Positions 32,548 through 41,188 of a DNA stretch of 59,862 bases are shown one piece after another. The notes beneath the pieces were generated by a model, which saw nothing but the letters and a program-made list of their open reading frames with translations, was not told the DNA's origin and ran no database searches. The position numbers were made by a program, and so were the translations under genes. Within the stretch, counting starts at the first letter, position 1. Every line of letters begins with the position of its first letter. The stretch comes from an uncultured Pelagibacteraceae bacterium (GTDB lineage Bacteria; Pseudomonadota; Alphaproteobacteria; Pelagibacterales; Pelagibacteraceae): NCBI GenBank assembly GCA_902578115.1, contig CACHBR010000002.1, positions 1 through 59,862 of the forward strand, read 5' to 3'.

Positions 32548-33312
32548 CTAAAATTGATCTTTTAAATTCCTTAATTTTGTAAAAACTTCTAATTTTGAGG
32601 CATTATGCATTTGAAGTTTGCTTTTAATTTTTTCATTTTCACATCTTAAAAAAATATTTGTATCCAATTCTTCTTTTAAACTCACAGGTATAGATGGAAG
32701 ACCTTGTTCAATTTTACTTGCTACATTTTTAATTTTTTCTTTTAATACTTTATTTTGGTCATCAATACTAATTGCAAATTCTCCATTTTTTTCTGTGTAT
32801 TCATGTCCACAGTAAATCAACGTATCAGGCGGCAAATTTTTAATTTTTTCAATTGAGCTAAACATTTGCTCAAATGATCCTTCAAAAATTCTTCCGCATC
32901 CTAATGAAAAAAGGGTATCACCAGAAAATATAACTTTGGCATTTTTGGAATAAAAAGCAACATGACCAAGTGTATGGCCCGGTATATGTATTACCCGGAA
33001 ATCAGTTTTACCAAATGAAAATATCTCCCCGTCTTTTAAATTTATATCTGTATTTTTAATGATCCCTTTGTCATGAAATGAACATACAATTTTAGACTTA
33101 TACTTTTCTTTTAATTCTAAATTACCACCGACATGATCATCATGGTGATGCGTATTAATAATAAAATCTAATTTTTTATATTTTTTTTCGATCTCTTTGT
33201 CTACAGTTGCGAACTCTGATGGATCAACAATACCAACTATATTTGTAGTTTCATCTTTTAATAAATAACTGTAATTATCAGATAAACATTTTATAATTGA
33301 CACATTCAGCAT
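32548..33312 (-). CDS. gloB: Hydroxyacylglutathione hydrolase (glyoxalase II)
   Basis: GloB hydrolyses S-lactoylglutathione, the second step of methylglyoxal detoxification. The 254-residue metallo-beta-lactamase-fold protein has the metal motif INTHHHDDHVGGN, then IHIPGHTLGHVAFYS and IFSGDTLFSLGCGRIFEG. YCGHEYTEKNGEFA is the glyoxalase II substrate region. The C-terminal FLRCENEKIKSKLQ is also typical. It directly follows metW on the same strand. Confidence 0.93.
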   Translation of the reverse strand: MLNVSIIKCLSDNYSYLLKDETTNIVGIVDPSEFATVDKEIEKKYKKLDFIINTHHHDDHVGGNLELKEKYKSKIVCSFHDKGIIKNTDINLKDGEIFSFGKTDFRVIHIPGHTLGHVAFYSKNAKVIFSGDTLFSLGCGRIFEGSFEQMFSSIEKIKNLPPDTLIYCGHEYTEKNGEFAISIDDQNKVLKEKIKNVASKIEQGLPSIPVSLKEELDTNIFLRCENEKIKSKLQMHNASKLEVFTKLRNLKDQF

Positions 33313-33906
33313 TTATTTTAATAAAAAAATTCCAACCTTTGAAAAAAGGTTTTTTATTTCAAGATTACTTTTCTTTATTTCTGAAGTAGACTCCTCATTC
33401 ACACCTACAACCTTACTAATATTAATTTTTTTCTCGATACAAAAATCAAAAAAGTCCTTAATTGTGCACATATGTAAATTAGGAGTGTTATACCATGAAT
33501 TTGGTAAAGTCTTTGTTACCGGCATTTTACCAAAAAAAAGTAAACTGGTTCTTACTTTCCAGTACCCAAAATTTGGAATTGATATAATTACAGATTTTCC
33601 AATTCTCAATAAGTCTTTTAGAACTTTTTCAGGATTATAAAATGCCTGCAATGTTTGACTTAGTATAACAAAATCAAATGATTTAGTTGGAAATTGGTGT
33701 AGTTCAGTTTCTGCATTACCTTCAATAACAGATAGTCCTTTATAAATACACTTTTTTACATTTTCTTCTACAATCTCCAAACCTCTTACCTCAATATTTT
33801 TTTCTTTAATAAGGTGACTCATTAAAGATCCATCACCACAACCAACGTCAAGAACTCTAATATTTTTAGGCAGTAAATCTGCAATTACTCTAAATTCTTT
33901 TTTCAT
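33313..33906 (-). CDS. metW: MetW, methyltransferase-like methionine biosynthesis protein
   Basis: MetW is a small class I SAM-methyltransferase-fold protein found next to metX in proteobacteria, and it has been reported to cooperate with MetX. The 197 residues contain RVLDVGCGDGSLMSHL (about 17-32) and FDFVILSQTLQAFYNPEKVL. The MetW-typical ISIPNFGYWKVRTSLLFFGKMPVTKTLPNSWY and TIKDFFDFC also occur. Its start overlaps the metX stop by 4 bases. I infer it is under the same riboswitch as metX. Confidence 0.95.
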   Translation of the reverse strand: MKKEFRVIADLLPKNIRVLDVGCGDGSLMSHLIKEKNIEVRGLEIVEENVKKCIYKGLSVIEGNAETELHQFPTKSFDFVILSQTLQAFYNPEKVLKDLLRIGKSVIISIPNFGYWKVRTSLLFFGKMPVTKTLPNSWYNTPNLHMCTIKDFFDFCIEKKINISKVVGVNEESTSEIKKSNLEIKNLFSKVGIFLLK

Positions 33907-35030
33907 TTTTTTTCATTTTTAAATTTAATATGCATTGAGTCTATAAAACCTTTTAAAGTTTTAAGAAATTCAGGTTCATTTACTAAAAAAGAGTCATGCC
34001 CTTTATCTGTTTTAATTTCAGCAAAAGATACATCAGCCCCAGCAGAATTGAGTGCAATTACAGTATCCTTATTTTCTTTTGTTGTATAAAGCCAATCAGA
34101 TGAAAAAGATATAACCAGGAATTTTGTTTTTTGATTTTTAAATGCTTCCACTAACCCACCTTTAAATTGTTTAGAAAGATCAAAATAATCCATTGCTCTA
34201 GTAATATACAATATTGAATTTGCGTCGAATCTTTCAACAAAAGCAAATCCTTGATGTCTAAGATAGCTTTCAACCTGAAAGTCAGCATCAAAACTAAATT
34301 CGTAGTCAGCTTTTTCCTGAAGTTTTCTCCCAAACTTCTCTTGCATACCTTTCTCAGATAAATAACTTATATGTCCAACCATTCTAGCTACTGCCAAACC
34401 GTTTTTTGGCTGAATATTTTTTTTATAATATTTACCTTTTTCCCAGACAGGATCTGCCATTATAGCTTGTCTAGCTAACTCATTAAGTGCAATGTTTTGA
34501 GCGCTGTGATTTGTGCTGCATGCTATTGGAACAGCTGAAAAAGTCCTATTTGGAAATGTTGCACAAAATTGAAGTAACTGCATTCCTCCCATAGATCCAC
34601 CAGTGGCACAAAGTAGTTTTTTTATTCCTAAATGGTCTAATAGTGTTTCTTGTACTTTAACCATGTCTTTGATTGTTATTACAGGAAAATTTAAACCATA
34701 AGGTTCATTAGTTCTTTTGTTTATTTCTTTCGGACCCCATGAACCCATACATCCACCAATAACATTAGCACAAATTACAAAATATTTATTTGTATCTATA
34801 GCTTTACCTGGCCCGACCGCTGTTACCCACCAACCATCTTTATTAGTTATAGGATTTGTTCCACTCGCATACTGGTCGCCTGTCAGTGCGTGAAAAACTA
34901 AAATAGCGTTATCTTTATCTTTGTTTAATTTTCCATAAGTTTCGTATGCCAAAGAGAAATCTTTGACTGTTTGTTTGCAGTCAAGGAGGATGGACTTAGA
35001 GATATTTAATCTTTTAATTTTTTCACTCAT
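33903..35030 (-). CDS. metX: Homoserine O-acetyltransferase (or succinyltransferase) MetX
   Basis: MetX acylates homoserine to open methionine synthesis. The alpha/beta-hydrolase-fold protein shows NAILVFHALTGDQYASG, GGCMGSWGPKEINKR, the nucleophile serine in CATGGSMGGMQLLQF, the catalytic Asp in SFSSDWLYTT, and the His in DKGHDSFLV. An open frame runs up to a TTG at 35060, but those ten extra residues would be encoded by the terminator hairpin. I therefore start at the ATG at 35030 (375 residues). That ATG has no Shine-Dalgarno sequence, because the terminator U-tract ends 2 bases before it. MetX family members may use acetyl- or succinyl-CoA, which cannot be told from sequence reading alone. 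Confidence 0.95.
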   Translation of the reverse strand: MSEKIKRLNISKSILLDCKQTVKDFSLAYETYGKLNKDKDNAILVFHALTGDQYASGTNPITNKDGWWVTAVGPGKAIDTNKYFVICANVIGGCMGSWGPKEINKRTNEPYGLNFPVITIKDMVKVQETLLDHLGIKKLLCATGGSMGGMQLLQFCATFPNRTFSAVPIACSTNHSAQNIALNELARQAIMADPVWEKGKYYKKNIQPKNGLAVARMVGHISYLSEKGMQEKFGRKLQEKADYEFSFDADFQVESYLRHQGFAFVERFDANSILYITRAMDYFDLSKQFKGGLVEAFKNQKTKFLVISFSSDWLYTTKENKDTVIALNSAGADVSFAEIKTDKGHDSFLVNEPEFLKTLKGFIDSMHIKFKNEKK

Positions 35031-35032
35031 AT

Positions 35033-35058
35033 AAAAAAAAAGCCCAGCTATACTGGGC
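35033..35058 (-). terminator. Intrinsic terminator in the metX leader
   Basis: On the minus strand GCCCAG-TATAG-CTGGGC forms a 6-bp GC-rich stem with a 5-base loop, followed by nine T residues. It lies 5 bases after the end of the SAM-II aptamer and ends 2 bases before the metX ATG. The layout fits SAM-dependent premature termination. The GGG at the aptamer's 3' end could pair with the CCC of the terminator's first arm as an alternative fold; that is inferred. Confidence 0.85.
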
Positions 35059-35063
35059 AAAAA

Positions 35064-35115
35064 CCCTGTTTAGCTGCATTTACTCAGCGCTCGCAATTCG
35101 GTTAAATCAGCGCAA
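35064..35115 (-). ncRNA. SAM-II riboswitch aptamer
   Basis: The minus-strand sequence strongly resembles the SAM-II aptamer known upstream of metX/metA in alphaproteobacteria and marine metagenomes. It starts TTGCGCTGATTTAACC and ends AAATGCAGCTAAACAGGG, 52 bases in all. Stem P1 is GCGCT (35109-35113) with AGCGC (35087-35091). Pseudoknot pairing ATTTA (35103-35107) with TAAAT (35078-35082) is available. It controls metX and probably metW, closing expression when SAM is abundant. Identification is by recall of the motif and not by covariance search. Confidence 0.92.
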
Positions 35116-35121
35116 TGCGAA

Positions 35122-35150
35122 TGTATACTAAATCGTCATAAACATGTCAA
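35122..35150 (-). promoter_or_regulatory. Promoter of the SAM-II/metX transcript
   Basis: The minus strand has a perfect TTGACA (35145-35150), a 17-base spacer and TATACA (35122-35127). Transcription is predicted to begin near 35115, which is the first base of the SAM-II aptamer. The agreement between predicted start and aptamer edge supports both calls. Confidence 0.65.
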
Positions 35151-35217
35151 ATTATTCAAATAATTTATTTTCCATTATAGAAATAGAAATACTTGTAATA
35201 TAAGTCTTGTAAATATT

Positions 35218-36300
35218 ATGAAATTACCTCAACCAAGAAAAATAATTGCTGAAAAATATGTTGCTGGTCTAAGTCTTTTTAAAAGCAGAAGAAGTCCAAT
35301 TAAACTCTCTGCAAATGAGTCAGCATTAGGCCCAAGTCCAAAGGCTGTAAAATCCTACAGTTCAATTGGAAAAGGTTTTGTAAGGTATCCTGACTCAGAT
35401 GGTACATATTTCAGAAAAGTGTTAGCAAAAAAGTTTAAACTAAAAAGAGATAGAATTATTTTAGGATCAGGTTCTGACCAGATTTTTGAATTAGTTTGTA
35501 AGCTTTTCTTAAATAAAGGAGATGAAGTTGTCGTACCTGAATATAGTTTTATAATTTACAGAATTTATAGTCGTATGTTTGGTGCTAAAGTGAGATATGC
35601 TAAAGAGGAAAATTTTGTTGCATCAGTGGATTCAATTATGAATTGTGTTAACAAAAAAACAAAAATTGTTTTTTTGGCTAACCCTAACAACCCTACTGGA
35701 ACTTATTTAAATAAGAATGATGTTTTAAATTTAAGAAAAAAACTTAGAAGTGATATTTTACTTGTAATAGATGATGCATATTTTGAATATATCAAAGACC
35801 CAGAATACGCATCAGGTATTGATTTGTTTTCAAAATCAGAAAATGTGATTACAACAAGAACGTTTTCAAAAATTTATGGTTTAGCTGGATTAAGGATTGG
35901 TTGGGGATATGGTCCAAAAAAATTAATAAAAAAACTATACGAAATTAAACCCCCTTTTAATGTAAGTAGGCCAGCTCTATTTGCTGCAACACAAGCTGTG
36001 CTTGATACAAAATGGCTTAATAAAGCCATTCAACATAATAATTTTTGGGCTGAAAAAATATTTAGTGTAATTGATGAAATTGGAATTTCTACAAACAGAA
36101 CTAATGTAAACTTCTTTCTTCTTAATTTTGATTTTGTAAATAAATCTGCCTCTCAAGTATTCAACAAATTAGCAAATTCAGGAATATTAGTAAGGCAAAT
36201 GGATGTTTATGGTATAAAAAATTCACTCAGAGTCACAATAGGTAATAGCAAAGAAAACAAAAAATTTATTTCGGTTTTAAGAAAGATTTTTAATGTTTGA
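35218..36300 (+). CDS. hisC: Histidinol-phosphate aminotransferase (HisC family)
   Basis: This PLP aminotransferase of the fold-type I HisC family converts histidinol phosphate/2-oxoglutarate in histidine synthesis; some members also act on aromatic amino acids. The 360 residues show KLSANESALGPSPKAV, GSGSDQIFELVCKLF, FLANPNNPTGTY and IDDAYFEY. The PLP lysine is in TRTFSKIYGLAGLRIGWGYG (near residue 219). The gene overlaps tyrC by 8 bases; hisC-tyrC pairing in proteobacteria suggests aromatic transamination as a second role. The divergent metX promoter lies upstream. Confidence 0.9.
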   Translation: MKLPQPRKIIAEKYVAGLSLFKSRRSPIKLSANESALGPSPKAVKSYSSIGKGFVRYPDSDGTYFRKVLAKKFKLKRDRIILGSGSDQIFELVCKLFLNKGDEVVVPEYSFIIYRIYSRMFGAKVRYAKEENFVASVDSIMNCVNKKTKIVFLANPNNPTGTYLNKNDVLNLRKKLRSDILLVIDDAYFEYIKDPEYASGIDLFSKSENVITTRTFSKIYGLAGLRIGWGYGPKKLIKKLYEIKPPFNVSRPALFAATQAVLDTKWLNKAIQHNNFWAEKIFSVIDEIGISTNRTNVNFFLLNFDFVNKSASQVFNKLANSGILVRQMDVYGIKNSLRVTIGNSKENKKFISVLRKIFNV

Positions 36301-37192
36301 TCAAATTTCAATAATAGGATGTGGTTTAATTGGATCTTCAATTTTTAAAAGGTTAAAAAAAAATGGATCAATTAAAAAAATAATTACTTATGATAATAAT
36401 AAGTCTGTAAATGAAATAATTAAGAAAGATAAACTCTCTGATGAAACATTTAATAGCGCAGGTGAAGCAGTAAAAAATTCTGATTTAGTTATTATAGCAA
36501 CACCTATAAGTAGTTTTGAGAACGTATTAAGTTCTATCAAAGACAATTTGAAGGCTGGTTCAATTTTAACAGACACTTGTTCAGTAAAAACAGGAGTGGG
36601 TAAAACATTTGAAAAAATGAATTTAAAAAATTCTATTTGTATTCCTGGGCATCCTGTTGCTGGAATAGAAAATAGTGGACCAAAAGCAGGTTTTGCTGAA
36701 CTATTTGAAGGTAGGTGGACTATACTTACACCTAATAAAAAAATAGATGAAAAGGAAATTAAAAAAGTTTCTAATTTTTGGGAGTCTATGGGAAGTAAAG
36801 TTAAAATAATGTCTGACGAAGATCATGATAAAATATTAACTTTTACCAGTCATCTACCTCACGTAGTAGCATACAATATTGTAAAAACATCTATGTCCAA
36901 TGATGAGAAAGTAAAAGGTGATATTATAAAATACAGTGCTGGAGGATTACGAGATTTTACCAGAATTGCTGCTTCCGACCCTATTATGTGGAGAGATATT
37001 TTTATTGATAATAGCGCTTTAATTATTCAGGCTATTGATAAGTTTATTAAAAATTTAGATGAGTTTAAAAAAGCAATTTCAGAGAAAGATAGCAAAAAAC
37101 TTATAGAAATTTTTGAGAAATCAAAAGATTTTAGAAAATCAGTTATAAAAGCTGGCCAGGATACTGATGAGCCTGACTTTGGAAGAAAATAA
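36293..37192 (+). CDS. tyrC: Prephenate/arogenate (cyclohexadienyl) dehydrogenase
   Basis: This enzyme oxidatively decarboxylates prephenate or arogenate on the way to tyrosine. The 299 residues begin with the NAD fold ISIIGCGLIGSSIFKRL. They include TDTCSVKTGV, CIPGHPVAGIENSGPKAGFAELFEGRWTILTP and the substrate histidines in DHDKILTFTSHLPHVVAY. The C-terminal GGLRDFTRIAASDPIMWRDI is characteristic. No chorismate mutase or ACT domain is present. It overlaps hisC by 8 bases and abuts the convergent plsC without spacing. The naming tyrC versus tyrA depends on substrate, which I cannot determine. Confidence 0.9.
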   Translation: MFDQISIIGCGLIGSSIFKRLKKNGSIKKIITYDNNKSVNEIIKKDKLSDETFNSAGEAVKNSDLVIIATPISSFENVLSSIKDNLKAGSILTDTCSVKTGVGKTFEKMNLKNSICIPGHPVAGIENSGPKAGFAELFEGRWTILTPNKKIDEKEIKKVSNFWESMGSKVKIMSDEDHDKILTFTSHLPHVVAYNIVKTSMSNDEKVKGDIIKYSAGGLRDFTRIAASDPIMWRDIFIDNSALIIQAIDKFIKNLDEFKKAISEKDSKKLIEIFEKSKDFRKSVIKAGQDTDEPDFGRK

Positions 37193-37900
37193 TCAATCCA
37201 GAAAATCAATTTCTTTATAAATAATATTTTGTAACTTTTTTAAAAAATCCTCTTTACTTAAACCAGGTTCAATTGGACTAAGAAATGATATTGTTATGTT
37301 CCCTGGATATTTATTAAAACTATTTTTAGGCCATACCTTTCCGGTATTAAGGGCTACTGGAACACAAGGTAATTTTAAAGCTTCATAAATTCTTGCAACT
37401 CCTTTTTTAAAATCAGGCCTTTCTTTATAAGGTACTCTCGTACCTTGAGGGAAAATTAGCAAAGGTCTTTTGCTACTGTTTGTTTGGTCAAGAATTCGAT
37501 CAAAAAAATTTAAGTTTTCTTTTGTGGCAGTGTCTCTAACAATTGCAATTGCACCAATTTTTTTTAAACACCAACCAAAAAAAGGTATTTTCATTAATCC
37601 TTTTTTCAAAACAAAAATTGGACCTGATATAACTGTTTGAAGTGCAAAAGTTTCGAACATAGATTGATGAGCGGAAGCAACAAAATATTTTTCAAATTTT
37701 TTTAGATTTTCGGTACCTTTAAAATCAATTTTAACATCAATAAATATCTTCAATAAAAATCCAACATATTTTGAAAGAATTTTTCCAGCACAAATCATAT
37801 GCTTATCTTTGAGAAATAGAAGAGGAAATACAATTATACAAGCAACAGCTATCCCTCCAAATAAAAAAATATTAAAAAATAATGATCTTAAAAATATCAT
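37193..37900 (-). CDS. plsC: 1-acyl-sn-glycerol-3-phosphate acyltransferase
   Basis: PlsC makes phosphatidate from lysophosphatidate at the inner membrane. The 235-residue protein has an N-terminal hydrophobic segment (about 7-29). The catalytic motif is AHQSMFET, so the usual HX4D is HX4E here (His78, Glu83). The later FPQGTRVPY corresponds to the FPEGTR block, and VPVALNTGKVWPKN is also present. It starts 3 bases after the lysA stop, as the last gene of the argH-lipoprotein-lysA-plsC run. Confidence 0.9.
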   Translation of the reverse strand: MIFLRSLFFNIFLFGGIAVACIIVFPLLFLKDKHMICAGKILSKYVGFLLKIFIDVKIDFKGTENLKKFEKYFVASAHQSMFETFALQTVISGPIFVLKKGLMKIPFFGWCLKKIGAIAIVRDTATKENLNFFDRILDQTNSSKRPLLIFPQGTRVPYKERPDFKKGVARIYEALKLPCVPVALNTGKVWPKNSFNKYPGNITISFLSPIEPGLSKEDFLKKLQNIIYKEIDFLD

Positions 37901-37903
37901 TTA

Positions 37904-39124
37904 CTAAATGATTTCAGAAATTTTTTGTCTTTTTCTGATTATTTTTATTTTGCCTTTTTTTACAATAATTTCAGAGGCCAATGGTCTAGTATTGTAATTC
38001 GATGAAAGTGTTGAGCCATAAGCACCAACATTAGTTATAGCTACATATTCTCCTTCTTTTAAAAGAGGAAAATTTTTATATTTTAGAAAAGTATCAGTGC
38101 TTTCACAAATTGGTCCAACAAATTCAATATTCCCATCAATTCTTTTTTTAGATTTTGATACAGAAGTAATTTCATGTTTTGCATCGTATAAAGCTGGTCT
38201 CATAAAGTCATTCATACCAGCGTCCAAAATAATAAAATATTTATTACCATTTTTTTTAATAAATATAATTTTTGAAACTAATGAACCTGTATTACCAACA
38301 ATGTATCTACCTGGTTCAAATATAATTTTACAATTAGTCTCTTTTTGAAATTTTTGAACCAAATTAGAATAATTTTTTATATCAATTTTTTTATCTTTAT
38401 TTTTGTATTGAATACCAAATCCACCACCAAGATCGATATAATTAAAATTTATTTTACTTAATTTAATAATTTTTCTTATAGCATTTAAAGTCCTTCTGTA
38501 TGGCGCTATTGATGTAATTTGACTTCCAATGTGAACGCTAATTGCACTAATTTTAATATTTTTTAAATTTTGAGATCTTTTACAAAATCTTAAAAAATTT
38601 TTATTTAATAGACCAAATTTACTATCAAGTTTACCAGTTGAAATTTTTGAAAGAGTATTTGCATCAACATTTGGATTTAATCTAATCCCAATAGGTGTAA
38701 CTCTATTCATTTTTTTTGATATTTTGTTTATTAATAGTGCCTCACTTTCAGACTCAATATTAATAAGTAAAACTCTTTTTTTAATTGCTAACCGCAATTC
38801 GCTATCTGTTTTCCCAACACCAGAAAAAACAATTTTTTTTGGATTAATCTTTGCTTTTAGTGCTTTTAATAATTCACCCTCTGAAACTACGTCAGCACCA
38901 GATCCTAATTTGCCTAACTCTGTCAAAATAGAAACATTCGAGTTAGATTTTACAGAAAAACAAACAAGGGGGCTTACTTTTTTAAAATAATTACAAAAAG
39001 TTTCAAAATTATCTTTAATTTTTTTGTAAGAATATACATAAAAAGGTGTAATGTTTTTATTTGCAATACCTTTAATAGATATGTTGTCAATAAATAGGTT
39101 TTGTCCTTTATAATTTAGGCTCAT
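37904..39124 (-). CDS. lysA: Diaminopimelate decarboxylase
   Basis: LysA makes L-lysine from meso-diaminopimelate. The 406-residue PLP barrel protein has NITPFYVYSYKKIKDNF, the PLP lysine in CFSVKSNSNVSIL (usually AVKAN), and SAISVHIGSQIT. YIDLGGGFGIQY, FEPGRYIVGNTG, GPICESTDTF and AYGSTLSSNYNTRPLASE follow. It begins 4 bases after the small lipoprotein gene, the classic argH-lptM-lysA arrangement of proteobacteria. Confidence 0.96.
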   Translation of the reverse strand: MSLNYKGQNLFIDNISIKGIANKNITPFYVYSYKKIKDNFETFCNYFKKVSPLVCFSVKSNSNVSILTELGKLGSGADVVSEGELLKALKAKINPKKIVFSGVGKTDSELRLAIKKRVLLINIESESEALLINKISKKMNRVTPIGIRLNPNVDANTLSKISTGKLDSKFGLLNKNFLRFCKRSQNLKNIKISAISVHIGSQITSIAPYRRTLNAIRKIIKLSKINFNYIDLGGGFGIQYKNKDKKIDIKNYSNLVQKFQKETNCKIIFEPGRYIVGNTGSLVSKIIFIKKNGNKYFIILDAGMNDFMRPALYDAKHEITSVSKSKKRIDGNIEFVGPICESTDTFLKYKNFPLLKEGEYVAITNVGAYGSTLSSNYNTRPLASEIIVKKGKIKIIRKRQKISEII

Positions 39125-39128
39125 AAGT

Positions 39129-39245
39129 TTATGAAATTAAAATTATATTTTCTTTAAGATTTTCAGATTTATATACAGGCGTAGATTTTTTTCCGCAACC
39201 AGATAAAATCACAGTAACAATAATTATAAATATAATCCTGCTCAT
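39129..39245 (-). CDS. lptM: Small LptM/YifL-like lipoprotein (38 aa)
   Basis: An ATG at 39245 opens a 38-codon frame beginning MSRIIFIIIVTVILSGCGKK. The first 16 residues are a signal peptide ending in the lipobox LSGC, so a mature lipoprotein of about 22 residues with the Cys anchor is predicted. The start overlaps the argH stop in an ATGA, and lysA begins 4 bases after its stop. Small lipoproteins lie in the same place between argH and lysA in other proteobacteria; E. coli LptM (YifL) binds the LptD-BamA machinery. The role is inferred from position and the lipobox only. Confidence 0.82.
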   Translation of the reverse strand: MSRIIFIIIVTVILSGCGKKSTPVYKSENLKENIILIS

Positions 39246-40630
39246 TTTACCTCTTTTCTGTATTTTCTAATCATATTTTTAATATTTTTAGTTGCTGTTC
39301 CCCCATAAGATGTTTTGGAGTTCATTGAACCTAATACATCAAATATTTTGATATTATCAACTTTAACTCTTTTCAAAAATTTATTTATTTCCTCAAGAGA
39401 AAGTTCGTCTAATCTTACTTTTTTTTTCTCAGCATAGTTCACAAGTTTAGATGAAGTTACATATGCTTCCCTAAATGCAAAGTTTTTTTTCTTTACTAAG
39501 TAATCAGCAAAATCAGTTGCTGTTGTATAACCTTTTTGAGCCATTTGTTTCATATTTATTTTATTTACATTAAGGTTCAAAATAAGTTCGTTTGCCATAA
39601 GCAACGTATCTTTTAAAGTGTCGTAACTGTCAAACACAAGAGATTTATCGTCCTGTAAATCTTTATAATAAGAAATTGGCAACCCTTTCATAATTGTTAG
39701 CATCGAGTTTAATTTTCCATAATTAATAGCAGTTTTACCTCTAATTAATTCTGCAGGATCAGGATTCTTCTTTTGAGGCATTATTGATGAACCAGTTAGT
39801 ACATTATCGCTGAATTTTAAAAAATTAAAAGCTTCAGAATTAAATATAATAAAGTCTTCAGCTAATCTTGACATATGCATTGCACATGTAGCTGCTGCTG
39901 ATAAAAAATCTATTGCAAAATCTCTATCACAAACTGCATCAATAGAATTACCAGTAGGTTTTTTAAAACCAAGTTTCTTCGCAGTAAATTGTCTATCTAT
40001 CTTGTAAGATGTTCCAGCTAATGCTGCAGATCCTAAAGGACATTCGTCAATTAACTCAATATTATTTAAAAATCTTTTTTTATCTCTGTTGAGCATTTCT
40101 ACATAGGCTAATAAGTAATGTGCAAAAGAAATAGGTTGTGCATTTTTTAAATGGGTAAAACCAGGCATAACAGTATCGATATTTTTTTCTGCTTTTTTCA
40201 AAATAGATTTAATTAATAAATTTAAAGTATCATTAATATCTAGTGATGCTTTTTTTACCCAAATTTTAAAATCTGTTACAACTTGGTCGTTTCTTGATCT
40301 TGCAGTATGGAGATATCCTGCAGATTGACCAATAATTTCAAACAGTCTTTTTTCAATGTTAAGATGAATATCTTCAAATTTTTCTTTAAATTTAAATCTA
40401 TTTTTTTCAATTTCTTTTTCTATTTTTTTAAGACCCTTTATTATTTTGACTCCATCTTTTCTTGGAATAATTCTTTGCTTAATAAGCATTTGAGCGTGAA
40501 TAATTGATGCAAATATGTCCTCTTTATAAAGTCTTTTATCAATATTTATTGACGACCCAATCCTTTGAAAATTTCTAGAATTTCCTTTACTAAATCTATT
40601 AGACCAAACCGTCTTATTTTTATTTTTCAT
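39242..40630 (-). CDS. argH: Argininosuccinate lyase
   Basis: ArgH splits argininosuccinate into arginine and fumarate, the last step of arginine synthesis. The 462 residues show WSNRFSKGNSRNFQRIGSS at the start, LHTARSRNDQVVTDFKIW and MPGFTHLKNAQPISFAHYLLAY. The fumarase-superfamily signature GSSIMPQKKNPDPAELIRGK holds the catalytic serine. TATDFADYLV is near the end. It is 25 bases from the divergent thioredoxin gene. Confidence 0.97.
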   Translation of the reverse strand: MKNKNKTVWSNRFSKGNSRNFQRIGSSINIDKRLYKEDIFASIIHAQMLIKQRIIPRKDGVKIIKGLKKIEKEIEKNRFKFKEKFEDIHLNIEKRLFEIIGQSAGYLHTARSRNDQVVTDFKIWVKKASLDINDTLNLLIKSILKKAEKNIDTVMPGFTHLKNAQPISFAHYLLAYVEMLNRDKKRFLNNIELIDECPLGSAALAGTSYKIDRQFTAKKLGFKKPTGNSIDAVCDRDFAIDFLSAAATCAMHMSRLAEDFIIFNSEAFNFLKFSDNVLTGSSIMPQKKNPDPAELIRGKTAINYGKLNSMLTIMKGLPISYYKDLQDDKSLVFDSYDTLKDTLLMANELILNLNVNKINMKQMAQKGYTTATDFADYLVKKKNFAFREAYVTSSKLVNYAEKKKVRLDELSLEEINKFLKRVKVDNIKIFDVLGSMNSKTSYGGTATKNIKNMIRKYRKEVK

Positions 40631-40655
40631 TTTATATGTTAAACCTTTTTATATT

Positions 40656-41183
40656 ATGAATATTTCAAGGTTTTTCTTGTTCCAACTATTTTTTTTTACT
40701 TTTTTTAAGCTCAATTTTTTATATGCAGCCGAACCTTTACCATTCAATAATATAGTTCTTCACAAAAATCCATTACAAGTTTCTCAAGTAAAATTTAAGG
40801 ATTTTGACTCAAAAGATATTGTACTGAATAAAAATGATGGCAAGATTAAGATACTAAACTTCTGGGCAACATGGTGCGCTCCTTGTAAAGCTGAAATGCC
40901 ATCACTAGATAAATTTACTTTAAAAAATCCAGATTTTCTGGTTTTTCCAATTAATTTAGAAAAAATAAATCAAAATAAAACGATGAAATTTTACAATGAT
41001 TTAAATATTAAAAATTTAAAGATCTTTTTTGACCCAGAGTTTAAATTAGCAAAACAATTCAAATTAAGAGGAGTTCCAACTACAGTTTTTATAAATCAAA
41101 AAGGACAAGAATTTGCTAGGGTATTAGGTGACATAGATTTTAATGACAAAAATTTTATTAAATGGTTAAATAGTTATAGGTAA
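40656..41183 (+). CDS. TlpA/ResA-like periplasmic thioredoxin
   Basis: This predicted envelope thiol-disulfide protein has a hydrophobic signal or anchor at residues 4-24 (FFLFQLFFFTFFKLNFLYAA). A thioredoxin-like domain follows, with the active site NFWATWCAPCKAEMPSLDKF (Cys74, Cys77) and the cis-proline loop RGVPTTVFI. The 175-residue length suits the TlpA/ResA/CcmG group. Such proteins reduce apocytochromes or copper-site cysteines, but the partner cannot be named. It is divergent from argH and 5 bases before an esterase gene. A DsbB oxidase is encoded at 42994-43479. Confidence 0.85.
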   Translation: MNISRFFLFQLFFFTFFKLNFLYAAEPLPFNNIVLHKNPLQVSQVKFKDFDSKDIVLNKNDGKIKILNFWATWCAPCKAEMPSLDKFTLKNPDFLVFPINLEKINQNKTMKFYNDLNIKNLKIFFDPEFKLAKQFKLRGVPTTVFINQKGQEFARVLGDIDFNDKNFIKWLNSYR

Positions 41184-41188
41184 TATTT

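Noticed and set aside
35031-35060. TTG start giving metX ten extra residues
   Set aside because: The added codons coincide with the terminator hairpin and U-tract, and the family N-terminus fits the ATG at 35030. It is kept only as an alternative in the findings.
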